Assembly: GCA_036345935.2 (NCBI GenBank)
Contig: JADWOT020000001.1
Coordinates: 23,617,187-23,681,186, forward strand
Direction of reading: 5' to 3'
Source: Taenia hydatigena
Lineage: Eukaryota > Platyhelminthes > Cestoda > Cyclophyllidea > Taeniidae
DNA: 64,000 nt
Part shown: one piece after another, positions 22,101 to 32,693 of the stretch
Numbering within the stretch: position 1 is the stretch's first letter
How the letters are laid out: each line of letters starts with the position of its first letter
Made by a program: the position numbers and the translations under genes
Notes under the pieces: generated by a model
Seen by the model: only the letters and a program-made list of their open reading frames with translations
What the model was told of the DNA's origin: nothing
Databases searched by the model: none

Positions 22101-25100
22101 GACCGCATGTTACCGGTTTCGCCAATCACCCGTGTATCGACAAACCCACTGTCGCCCTTACTGCATTCACTAACTCATCCGACCGCATCAGGAGTAGCTG
22201 CTGCAAGACACCTCAACAAAATCGCCCTCTCATCAAAAACTCACGAATGGCCACTCCCACCACCACCATATGCCATGTAGCCGGGTCTGAAGCGAACTGC
22301 ATCCACGAATGGTACACCAAAATCACGTGAAGCCAATGAGTACACCATAGAAGTCATCAATATTACATCACAAAGCATCCACTGCGCCTTCCATTGAAGC
22401 AGCTGAGCACCCACACTCGAGTACCGTGGAAGGATGAGTAGCAGAGAGGATTCAATCCACCCTTCGTGACCGGTAAGCGGAACAAGATACGCTCCTAATG
22501 CACTTCAGCGCAAGTCGTGACCCCACCACATCAGAAACGCGATGACCTCGAAAGCAGCGACGCAGCATCCACACCCGCAACCCCATCTTCTCGGGCGGCC
22601 ACAACTCCAAATTCATCAATCTGCAAGAGTAAAAAATTAGCCATATAACGACCTCAGGGCCACACTACCAAACACGCAACCGAAATATCTACCTATTAAG
22701 GATCTATTGGCGCACCCAGCCACCGCCCGCATCGCATGCATGCGACAACCTTAACTTTTCGTCTTAGACTGACCATACACCCCTCGTCATCAACCTCTAG
22801 AGTGACAACAACAATCACTTTCCCGCCACCGCATGAGTACACACCGATAGTGCCATCAACATCTCCCCCACCTACTCATAGGTCGTAGACACCACAATGT
22901 CGCCCACATACAACCACCGAAGCATCCGATCTGCGAAGGTAGTGATCCATTCTTTCTTTGAAGCAGGCGCCAGCAGCCAAAGTCATTACGTCAGACCTCT
23001 TGCGTCTACTCAAAACCACGATAGGTGCAAGCTACTAGTGACCTCCCTCAATTAACAACACCACGAGACCGAAAAGTGAGGTTACATTTTCTAATGCTTA
23101 TAACCATAAATCTGACGCGCATTGTCATCAGTCTGCATAAAGTCAGCCTCCTACCAGATAAGAGTCTCAGGACCACACTTTTACCAAACTTGCAAAGGAA
23201 AACAGTAAGATATCTACTAACGAACCCATCCACCGCCACGGGTACTACAGGCATGTGAAAACCCCAACCTCTTGCGTCAGCCCAACCACATACTTCTCGC
23301 CATCAACTTGTAGACGACCGTTGCAAAGCGAAGAAGGCCCAGAAAACACAAAAGTAAGTATGGGGTAAATTAAAAACAGCAAACGATAGAAAAAATATGA
23401 CAATTAATTCAGCCCTGTCTCTGATGGCAAACCTTTTTGCCAGTTTGCTCTTGTTTCGCTCCCGCGTTGTGCATTCTAGATGCTTCCTTTCAAATATCTG
23501 CCCACCTCCTCCAACTCATGCCTCTGCCCTCCGAGGACAGTTTATCGGCCGTACCTACTGAAATTCACTAAACTTAAAGAAGACGACGAATAATTGACCG
23601 ATAGCCGTTTCAAGCTCTTTAAAACCTCAACCTACGATAAAAAACGAATGCACCACAGCTATTGCTAGCCATCTGCCGCCGGAAGCGTTGCCTACAATTT
23701 CATTTGAATTACACAGCTAAAGCTCTATTACAATGAATTCGGATGACTTAATCGCAATGCACGAAAATCCGCTACAGCCTTCCAGACAAACAGTCTCATG
23801 TCACCAAAATCCTATACTTTTGTTTCTGAGTCAAAATCAAAACACGACCCATATCGAAACTGAGCCTACGATAAAGGGGATACTAAGAAAAATCTAAAAA
23901 AACTGAGAACTGAAGATTCAATCAGTGGTGTAGATATTAATGAACAATCAGAATACGAAGCGCCAAATGAACATGGTACACGGATATTATAACAACCTAG
24001 ATAATGCGAATTTTGCAATGAAATAACAACTAAAAGATGCGATAATTAAGGGTAAAGGCGAAATGTCGCCCAGAAAATACGTACATTGAAAACACGGATT
24101 GCTATTCATTCATACTCGAGCAATTTGCAAAGAAATGGCAAAGGTGAGGCTCGCATTTAGAGTTGCTCGGTAGTTCTTGCCGAATTTATGTTCTGGAACA
24201 TCCTAAGCACTAGATGGATTGCTGTGTTAAAAGGAGTTTCCTTGTTCTTACCAAAAGGAGTCCCGTTAACCGAAATCTTAAAATAAACAGGACCAACGAA
24301 GTATCCAACAGCGGCGAACCAAAACAATGCAAAAGACGATGCCTTTGAATGACGAACAGAGTACATTAGTGAATTTTAAGAATAGCTCATTTATGCAAAT
24401 GAACATAGACTGCGGTTAAATCGCTACCTTAAGAAACAAAATATGAGCCATATCTATACGTATGCACAAAACACAATTTTCTTAAGCTTAAAAGGATGCA
24501 CTTAATGTTGGCATTCAGTATGTTTACCTTAACGCATATCATTCCTAAAATTTGTGCTTTTGAGAACGCGGTTGATCTAGAGTTCTGTAAAGTAAACTAC
24601 TGGAAACACATGTCACGAATACCGAGCTGACCATTTTGATCTTACCATCTTCATCAACTTCACCAGTGTTGCTCTTCAAAATTACCGCTGCTCTTATAAC
24701 TAACTGGCCCACTGGCTCAACTTCTCGTACCGTGATGGATTTCTCTAATGTCAATTCGCTTGTGACTGCCGAAAAGTTTGAACGAATTTTCGGGAACTAT
24801 TGCTTTTTCTTTTGCGGCTTGGACCGATGCGAAAAGGGGATCGATCATATGGATGCACGCGTTTCTTCGAGTTAGCTCAGGGCTTATAGATGAGCATCTA
24901 AGATATACCGGCAATCCTGTGTTTTCCAGTGCAGTTGATGTTGCCTCCCCTCTAGGGAACTCTGGGGATGCTGATGCGGCTTGCTCCCACGACCATATTC
25001 CCCATCAAACTTGTTCATCGCTGCGATTCGATCATTCTTACTGCAGAATACACATGCGCGACCACTACTTAGGAGTCCGAAAATGTTTGTCCAGTTCCGA

Positions 25101-27269
25101 CATTTGCACTTGTGCTGGTTAAAATGTACATTGGGGTTACAGTTTCACTTAGGTGAGTTTTTTCTTTCCGACTTTTATTCCCTACTGGAGTTGTACGGCT
25201 TAGAAACTACTTCCCTGCTTCTCGTCATGGCTATTTGATTGTCACGTCTCACGTGTGACATGTTGTACCCAGTCATGTATCTCAAGAAGACCGTTTACAT
25301 TTAAAAAACCAAATTCGGTAAAGGATATATGTGTTCTCTTATTTTTGAGCAAGAATTATGCTGAGTTGTGCAGTGAAACTCAATTGGTATGATTATTTAA
25401 ATAGTGCAATGAGTGGAATGTCATGTTGGATTTTTTGTCCCACAAGCGGATCTCAGCTGCAGGCGTATTAAGTTGTGCTTCTAAAGTTGCTGTCCTAAGC
25501 GCTGCCTTTGGCGTTCGTCGGTAGGTTGTTAGTAGAACTCGGGTTCCGTTCACAGATGTAGTCTTATTTGACCTCATAAACGCTGGTAGGTCATCGAATC
25601 TGCACAGATAGCTGGTGTAAAATTCATTTGATGGGAAGTGTTGAATTCCACTCAGCTGCATATAAATCTTCGGTTGCTTTATCTTGCTGCATGCTGCGCT
25701 ATGGAAGGATGGGTTCGGATGGCCAGATTCTTTACAGGCGACTGTTTTACCCGACCCCTTGAAATTCGTCTACAGAATTTCATACTAAAATACTTCTTTT
25801 CGAGTGCGAATGGAGAGTAGGTCTTGATGCTCAAATGTAGGTGTTGCCATAATGATTATTTCTATGGTCTGTTCTTGGAATGCATCTTCAGCATCGAAGA
25901 ACGATGCAGCAAGTCCTTGCTGCTCCCACGGCATTTAAAAAATGGGTTTGTTATGGGGGCTGAAGTGAGTTGATCGTAGAGATGTCATCAGGATTATATG
26001 CATAGGTCCCCATTAGTAATGGGATGTTTTCTCGAGTGTCTCCTCGGAATGTCTAGATCGCATTGTCACCCCTTGTTTAATATTTGAGTAGAAGCACAAG
26101 TGGCGGTGATTATTTAGAGGAAGAGGAGGCGAGGGTTAGTGTGTAGGCCTTCGTTCGATCATATTATTTAGCTTGAGACTAGGTTCCGCTGGCTCCCTGG
26201 TGCTCGCTGATCGCAAAACACTATGATTGATTATTTGAAATTTCACCATAAGGCATTTTCTGATGTGATTTTGTTTGTTTGTGGTGCCTCCTTTTCCCTC
26301 ATGGGCCGTGATCTCTAGCCGGTGATAGATGGCATCTCCTTGGTAACGTTGCTTTACAGCGGCGGTAAAACGTGCATACTTTCATTGTAGACGTACTGAT
26401 TTCTTTTATGAGTGATTTTACTCCTCTAATCAGGGTAAAAAGGGTTAACTTGACTCAACCATTAGGAAATGAGTGTTCCACTCACGGGTAACCTGTGGTC
26501 TAAGACCAAAATCGTATTATGACAACCAAAGGCAATTGGTGTCCAGTGCATGCTTCTTCGACACTCAATTCTTGGTTTGAGTATTCGTGGGATTCCATTG
26601 ACCACCCTATTTGCTTCCGTGAAGGCGTCAGGACTGCATCCCTTGTGTGAACAGTACTTCATTAGAATACTGCAAGCACGCCTCTTCGCGAAAATTCCTT
26701 CGTGTTACCCTTGAAAGCGCAGTAGAGTATGCGGTCGGAAATAGGTTTATTGTTGAATTGCAGAGAAGCAAGGGTGGAAGTCGATTCGGTCAACCACCAA
26801 ATAGAAGAGGAGTTAGTACGCTGCTCTAGCATTATTGGCAGCGCATGGTGATACAGTGGGAGAGAATCATTCAAGATTGTTCCCGAGTGAACAATTTCCG
26901 TTCTGCAATCGCTGCGTCTATAACAGTGCTGAAGGCATATCTCATGTACTTTGCAGTGTGATTTAAGCTTTAGATATCATGGTCAAGAGTCGACGTAGTT
27001 TTGGCAGCCTTTCTTTGGTGTTTAAGCTTTTGTGTCCAGTTGGTTGATCGGTTCACCTTTGAATATGTAATAAGGCATGCCACAAGGAAGGTGAGTACAC
27101 GAAGGAGGCGATGTCCAGTGCTAGTGCATTAGAAGACGATGAAAGAGGGGATAGATGGGAACGAGTGTTGTAGGATATGTAGATTTGGTATAACCATGGT
27201 AAATGAAATCAACTGAGTAATTTCTGTGCACCCGTGTAGGCACTCGTACAAAAGTGGTCCCGTGGGAAC

Positions 27270-27530
27270 ATGGAGCATGACCAATCGAATGTCCAAGTTG
27301 AAGAGCCCAATCTTGAATCACCTGAACGTGTGTTAAACTGTCAAATTTATGAAGTGGCCTTCTGGAAGACAGCATGGCGCAACACTCAGAGGTCAATGGG
27401 GGCTGGAGGCTTTCAGACTTTGACGACGGTAGTCAGCTCTGACCCTGTGGTGTCCGATCCTGATGGCGTTTTGTTGAGTCCGATCGGAGTTCTACCTTCA
27501 ACACCCCAACCGGGTCTAACCGATTGCTAA
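27270..27530 (+). CDS. Conserved short ORF, right-arm copy
   Basis: An 86-residue frame with an ATG start begins MEHDQSNVQVEEPNLESPER. Its left-arm partner shares the first 40 residues almost perfectly and then is frameshifted. The sequence is acidic at the start, then Trp/Arg-containing, then Pro/Ser-rich. I do not recognise it. Conservation may reflect only the young age of the repeat core. It could also be one exon of a larger gene. Confidence 0.4.
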   Translation: MEHDQSNVQVEEPNLESPERVLNCQIYEVAFWKTAWRNTQRSMGAGGFQTLTTVVSSDPVVSDPDGVLLSPIGVLPSTPQPGLTDC

Positions 27531-27754
27531 GATGAGCCGTGATTGCTGGATTGATGAGTATGGTGAATCCTGCTTGTGATATTTCAGTGCAACTAGGATC
27601 TTTCATTTCAATCTCGCTATTTTAGTTTAACTTCTGCTTATTCGGTATGATGACTGGTTAACTTGTTTAATCTGAAGCAGAGCTGCCCAATTTCTGTGTT
27701 CATCGAGTACGTACATGTGTGTGTTCCATAGCAGTTTTGTCTTGGACTCTGGCT

Positions 27755-29975
27755 TCATTGCTCCTCTTGGCTACCCACTGATCATTCGAGTGGCTCACAC
27801 CGAGAATGGCCTCTTGGCGGTAGACGAACCTCGTTGGCTTAGTTCGGACGTCGGCGGCATTGTCTATGTAAGTGATCAATGTGGGACATCGACTGTACGA
27901 TGTAACTTGGGTTGTTGCCGCGACTACGGATTAGTCGTTTGGTCTACGTCGTAGTACGTTGAAAACCAGTGAAGTGGTTCGTTCATGGCTACCAACCGTC
28001 AATGGAGGTTGGAGAGGGATTGAGATGGCACCGACTTCATTGCCAGTCTTTATTCTCTTACTTATATCAATTGATCACACGTAGGATCGAGTGCGGTTTT
28101 GAAGGATTAAAGTGGAGATATTCAGTCTCAGTAGTGAGTTGGGGCTTAAACTATCAGTCGCGTGGATTTGTCACTCATGGCCCCTCGAATGCGATCACTG
28201 GTAAAGTATTCTCGCATAACTGGATGACGCAGGTATTTTGTCAGATGAGCATCTTAAGTCCCAATACCAGGAGGTGGTCAGCACTTTATAATTGGGGATG
28301 AAAGGCATGAAAGGCTGTGTTTGGAGTCGTTTCTTTGAGAAATCGGACAAATTTATTTTGCTTGACGAATTTTCCAAGGCATAACTCGTGCTGCCTGTTT
28401 GTGTTGACTCTGTAGCTGAACAGACACTGTTCCACCAACAAGTCTTTTGTGCGTTATCCGACAGAGGAGGAAGAACAAGAACTTTTTTGTGTCATGAGAA
28501 GACTGTTCACTGACCGTGGCGCAAATTACGATGTACAGTTGCAGTAGAGGAATTGGACCTCACTCCGCATTGCAGAGTCGGAATTGATGGGTCGCGCAAT
28601 GCATTCTGCAAAGTCTTTGCATTCACCATCAAGTTGGACCTGTTTGAAAAGTGTTTATTGCATTGTAGAAGAGCGGATTTCTGTCTGCTTATGTTTTAAA
28701 ATAGCACAAATAAGTGGAATGCGCCTTTATTGTCAAACAGAGTGGACTTCGTCGGCTTGTCGGTTATGGGGATTAAGGGAGCAGAATGTGATTGATTGAA
28801 CCGATCCTCTTCCGGTCGAAGCCACTACATCAATGGGGACGGGATGTCAATGATGGTTCCACCATCCTGTTGATCTCTCGCCCTTCTGTGGTTCAAGAAG
28901 CAAATCCACTTGTGCATTTCCACTACAGGTCGTTGAGGAGTGAAAGGACGTCAATGAATACTTGATTCTCAAATTGCATTCAAGCAGAATCCAATTTTAG
29001 GTAACAATTTTGCATTTGGCATTAAAGAATGCCCGCCACTCGTGCTGTGACATCGACTTGACAACAGCTGTAGTCAACCGTCCTGCACACATCCCTTCCA
29101 TTCGCTGTAGCATAATAGTGAGACAGGAGCATAAATTTTGGGGAAAAATATTTTGTTGCAGGATGCTGACGCATCAAAACTTCTCTCTACGTCACTTTTT
29201 GTCCCTCTTCTCCCCCCTCGTATGCATGACAATTCCACCCAAATCTACTAATTCACAACGTTTTAACCAACTTCTTCTAAATGCATTATTCTTCTGTCCC
29301 TCGCATCATCCGACTACTTTCGAGACACGTGATCCCGAACCTCCTCGCTTTGAAGGAAGAACAATGTACTACTAAGTGTGGGATTTGAAGTGGCACGTCT
29401 TAACTACCACTTATCTCAATGCAGACAAAGAGGATGTGACTAGCATGAATGTGTGAAACATGGGATTGGTTCGTTCAACATCCACTACGAGTGGTCGTTT
29501 GCGGGCTCTACTAGTACCCACGTCATGTTTACAGCCTCTGGCCTCACCTAGTCACCAACCTGGACATGCTATCGACGGCGGGAGGTTCTCTGTTCAGAAC
29601 TGTGATACCTTGTGATACCCCACTTTCATTTTCTTTCATCAAGAACAATACAAACGTGAGGGCATCTTATGTTTCATTTGCCACCCCAAGAGGTCGCCAC
29701 CGACATTGATTGCTGCTGTTGCGTTGTGCGTGATGTGTAGGTGCGTCGAAGGAAAAAATGGACAGATGGCGGCAATCAAGGCAGGATAATGCACAGGGAT
29801 ATATTGCTAACTGCATCAGAGTCACATCAAGCTAGTCACATTCTACATAACTAATCAAAGCACCAGCGAGGAAGCGAGTTGAGCTCTTCCGGAATGATTC
29901 TAGTCTGTCCATATCATCATCCTCTGTTTAAGCTGCTTTGTACGTGCAGAGAGGCGAAACATGAAGAATGACATT
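27755..29975. other. Right-arm-specific insertion
   Basis: The arms align up to about 27754 (left 11237) and again from about 29975 (left about 10930). The intervening 2.2 kb has no counterpart in the left arm, which instead holds about 0.3 kb of unmatched DNA. Open frames here are at most 121 codons and unrecognised. I saw no clear terminal repeats, so whether it is an insertion or a left-arm deletion is open. Confidence 0.6.
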
Positions 29976-30016
29976 TACAGTTCCCAAATCATGATGCCTG
30001 CGTCTCATGGCTCTAC

Positions 30017-30600
30017 TTGTCACTTCACATTTCATCAGTCATTTCATTGCGACTTTTTCATCAATGCTTGTACAGTGCAGACAAACACGTCGCCGCCACC
30101 GCCGCCTTCTCCATCATCACTATTGCTACATTTCTCGTTGACAATGAGATTCGCAATGTGCCTTTCATGAACATTCGTTCTACATTGACATCGGTTGGAC
30201 GCTGGATTGTGCAAATCAGCATCGACAACAGCATGGTTGATGGTGAAGCAAATCAGCAGCTTGGGTTCCATCTTCCAAGTCCCTGTTCTTTAGCTGGTGC
30301 ACATTCGATGCCTGTCCGTTAGTGGTGGTAGAATGCCTTATTTACGACAGTGGAATGAATTCAAGCAACAAGTTCTGCGTGTGCTTGTCAATCCTACTGA
30401 AAGTGGTAAGTAGTAAAGCCATTGCACAAATCGTTTACAACGATGATGAACTCAGCCTAGGTCCGGTTTTAGACATACTGAGGAGGGAATCAGGCAAAAT
30501 AGCCAATCACAATAACTCGGCTGATTGTTTCCTTTGCGGAAAATGCCACAGAGGTGCTTTTGATAGAGTTATTCGATGTTTTCACGAATCCGATGCCTAG
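30017..30600 (+). pseudogene. Broken counterpart of the left-arm antisense ORF
   Basis: It matches the frame at 10176-10976. It is open from 30017 to 30322, then frameshifted, and resumes to 30600. It corresponds to an unrecognised protein, if any. The break lies where the left copy is continuous. Confidence 0.4.
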
Positions 30601-30640
30601 CCGTCCTCCACTCGCACGCCAACCAGAGCAAATTACAGTT

Positions 30641-30740
30641 ATTTAACGGGAATGACAGCAAACAGTGTAAGAAATGGAGTTGCAAACAAAAGTATTAACT
30701 GGTCGGTTCCACCATTCATATAGGCAGTTAGAGATTGGGT
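30641..30740. repeat. About 100 bp insertion in right arm with flanking CAGTTA
   Basis: The right arm has 98 bp more than the left between anchors 10179-10444 and 30461-30824. CAGTTA occurs at both edges (30636-30641 and 30725-30730), resembling a short target-site duplication around a small non-autonomous element. Confidence 0.4.
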
Positions 30741-31117
30741 GGGAAAGGTGCGTGGACAGTGGACCCAGTGACACCCACAAGTCTCCGGTGTCCAAACTTA
30801 GTTACCCACGGTATCGCAAGTGACTGATTCACGTGTCAACTACAAAGACAACTGCTTGAGGTGAGCAGCACTACACGATCGTAACTACAACCGACCACTT
30901 CTCGTAGGTGCAGTTGGCATGGTGATGTCGGATCTGGTTGACACAGTGAGTTGATGTCGTCTCGCTGCCTCAAAGGGTGGGACGAAAGGACCAGCCTATG
31001 GTTACAGTTACTGTCCAGTTGACACTGATTTTTCAAATGCAGGCGCAGTGAGCTTATTGACAACCTGTTTTGAATTACGCCAGACAGGTTTCGTGCAGTG
31101 GGGTGCAGCAGAAGAGC

Positions 31118-31405
31118 CTAATCAAGAAGTAAGCGTATATTATTACAATCGGTCGGAGCATTCACATGAACACACAAATGAAAGTACAAAATCACTGCAT
31201 TGATGAGAATTGACAGGCGAATGACCGATTTGTTGAGCGCAAGGTCAGAGTTAATAGAAAGAGCAGTCGCATTGACATAGTCGGAGAGGAGCTGGTTGTA
31301 CACGTCGATGTGGGAGATGAAGAAGTGGATCGCGTCACCTGTTGTGCCCTGGCGGGTGCGCAGGTGGGTAAGTGGGCGAGTAGGTGGAGGCAAACAACCC
31401 TCCAT
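31118..31405 (-). CDS. Downstream open frame following kinase copy 2
   Basis: This is the counterpart of 9598-9933, 95 residues. It is in frame with the kinase and separated from it by the TAG at 31421-31423 plus five codons. It ends earlier than the left copy because of a stop after NNIRLLLD. It is unrecognised. Confidence 0.3.
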   Translation of the reverse strand: MEGCLPPPTRPLTHLRTRQGTTGDAIHFFISHIDVYNQLLSDYVNATALSINSDLALNKSVIRLSILINAVILYFHLCVHVNAPTDCNNIRLLLD

Positions 31406-31420
31406 TTCTGATTGCTTGAA

Positions 31421-32575
31421 CTAGGAGTAGGTGTTGTTGTCACCACTGACGCTGTGCTTCCTGTGGGACGCATGAAGTGATTGGAGGATGTGCTGATTTG
31501 TGAAGTCGAAGTTTGCGAAGAGTAGATCAATGTTGTCCGGGGTCAGTCCAGCCTTGGCCAACTCCCTACGGTCCGGTAGCTCTACCAATAACTGACGCTC
31601 TCCATTATTGTCAGGAACACCTTGAAGACCTTTGTCAATCCGTGGCATTTGCATCTTGTAGGCGGCAGCGAGTAGGAGAGGGTCGTAGGGGTCGAGGTTG
31701 AATTTCTCTGCAGCTGCGCACACGTCGACCCCAGCAGGGTTGAAGGGTGGTTGCGTCTTGCACGCCATCACGTCCTCCCAATTGACATCTTGGAAGAAGT
31801 CAAGACACTTAACACCATTAATGTCCAGACGCCTGTTGTGATTGCGCTTGAGACATGCTTTGAAGAGATCGCAAAGTGGTTTTGGCACGTTGTGTAAGCG
31901 ATCCCTCCTGAGCCGAGATGTAGGTAGCCAATCCTCTACTGTGACTTCATCATACATGATGGTGGCTAGGAGAATGGCGAAACTCCAGACATCGGCTTTT
32001 GTCGTGATTTCCACCTTATCTCTTATTTCAGGGGCCATGTAGAATGGGGTGCCTGTGAAGTCCTTCTTTGTAGGTGGTCCCGTCGCTCGAGCAATGTCGT
32101 AGGCGCGGTCGAAATCAGAGATAAGTAGATGGCCTGAGTCGCCAACGAGAACATTGTTCGGCTTTATGTCCAAATGCACGATTTGCATGGCATGAAGATG
32201 CTCCAAGCCGCATACAATCTCACAACTATAGAATCGTGCGACGTTTTCATCGAGACAGCCAAAAGTGGAGATGAGATCGCTCAAGTCAAAGCCACTGCCT
32301 TTTTGCAGCACAAGGAGGGGCGCTCCATTAATTTGAAAGCTTTGTAATAGGGTGGTGATGAAGGGTGATTGCTTGGTCGCCTGCGCGAGTCGCACTAGGA
32401 TGGCGTGTTCACGAAGAGCACAGCGCACAGCTGAGCTATTGAGCAAATAAAAGCGTTTGAGTGCCCACGTCATGGGAGCAATGTTGCCACTTGTCTGTGG
32501 GTAGGCTACCTCATAGACCATGGAGTACGATCCACGGGCGATGAACTTCACTACATCCAACTGCTTGGGCTGCAT
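31421..32575 (-). CDS. Intronless AGC-like Ser/Thr protein kinase, copy 2
   Basis: This is a complete 384-residue kinase from the ATG at 32575 to the TAG at 31421. It has the same landmarks as copy 1: Lys40, Glu56, HLD 134-136, DFD 154-156, APE 181-183 and the AGC tail WEDVMACKTQPPF. Here the C-terminus is in frame and contains FANFDF (353-358). This fits the AGC hydrophobic motif F-x-x-F-S/T-F/Y with an acidic residue at the phosphosite, as known in atypical PKC and PRK kinases. The motif normally docks on the N-lobe. HLD and DFD are unusual, but catalytic Asp136 and metal-binding Asp154 are kept, so activity is possible. I cannot place it in a named AGC subfamily. The absence of introns beside a neighbouring gene rich in introns suggests a retrogene-like origin or a histone-like gene structure (inference). 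Confidence 0.92.
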   Translation of the reverse strand: MQPKQLDVVKFIARGSYSMVYEVAYPQTSGNIAPMTWALKRFYLLNSSAVRCALREHAILVRLAQATKQSPFITTLLQSFQINGAPLLVLQKGSGFDLSDLISTFGCLDENVARFYSCEIVCGLEHLHAMQIVHLDIKPNNVLVGDSGHLLISDFDRAYDIARATGPPTKKDFTGTPFYMAPEIRDKVEITTKADVWSFAILLATIMYDEVTVEDWLPTSRLRRDRLHNVPKPLCDLFKACLKRNHNRRLDINGVKCLDFFQDVNWEDVMACKTQPPFNPAGVDVCAAAEKFNLDPYDPLLLAAAYKMQMPRIDKGLQGVPDNNGERQLLVELPDRRELAKAGLTPDNIDLLFANFDFTNQHILQSLHASHRKHSVSGDNNTYS

Positions 32576-32680
32576 ATTTTGAACCACAACTGATGACTCA
32601 GTGACGTGTCTGTTGACTGAGGTCAGAGGTTGGCATCACAGATATGAGTAGTTGGCATGAACCAATTAAATGAGGCGCCG

Positions 32681-32693
32681 CTTTTCATTGGCT
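32681..32693 (-). promoter_or_regulatory. CCAAT motif upstream of kinase copy 2
   Basis: AGCCAATGAAAAG on the minus strand lies about 118 bp upstream of the kinase ATG. It is identical to the motif before kinase copy 1 and before the H2A relic at 18139. Confidence 0.45.

Noticed and set aside
18586..23300. Search for histone H3, H4 or H1 near H2B
   Set aside because: No segment in any frame gave H3 or H4 core motifs; only H2A relics and H2B were found.
24157..24366. Minus-strand frame with VYFKISVNGTPFGKNK, faintly like a ubiquitin-fold modifier
   Set aside because: The resemblance is limited to a few residues, the key C-terminal region is absent, and it lies in the decayed inner right arm.
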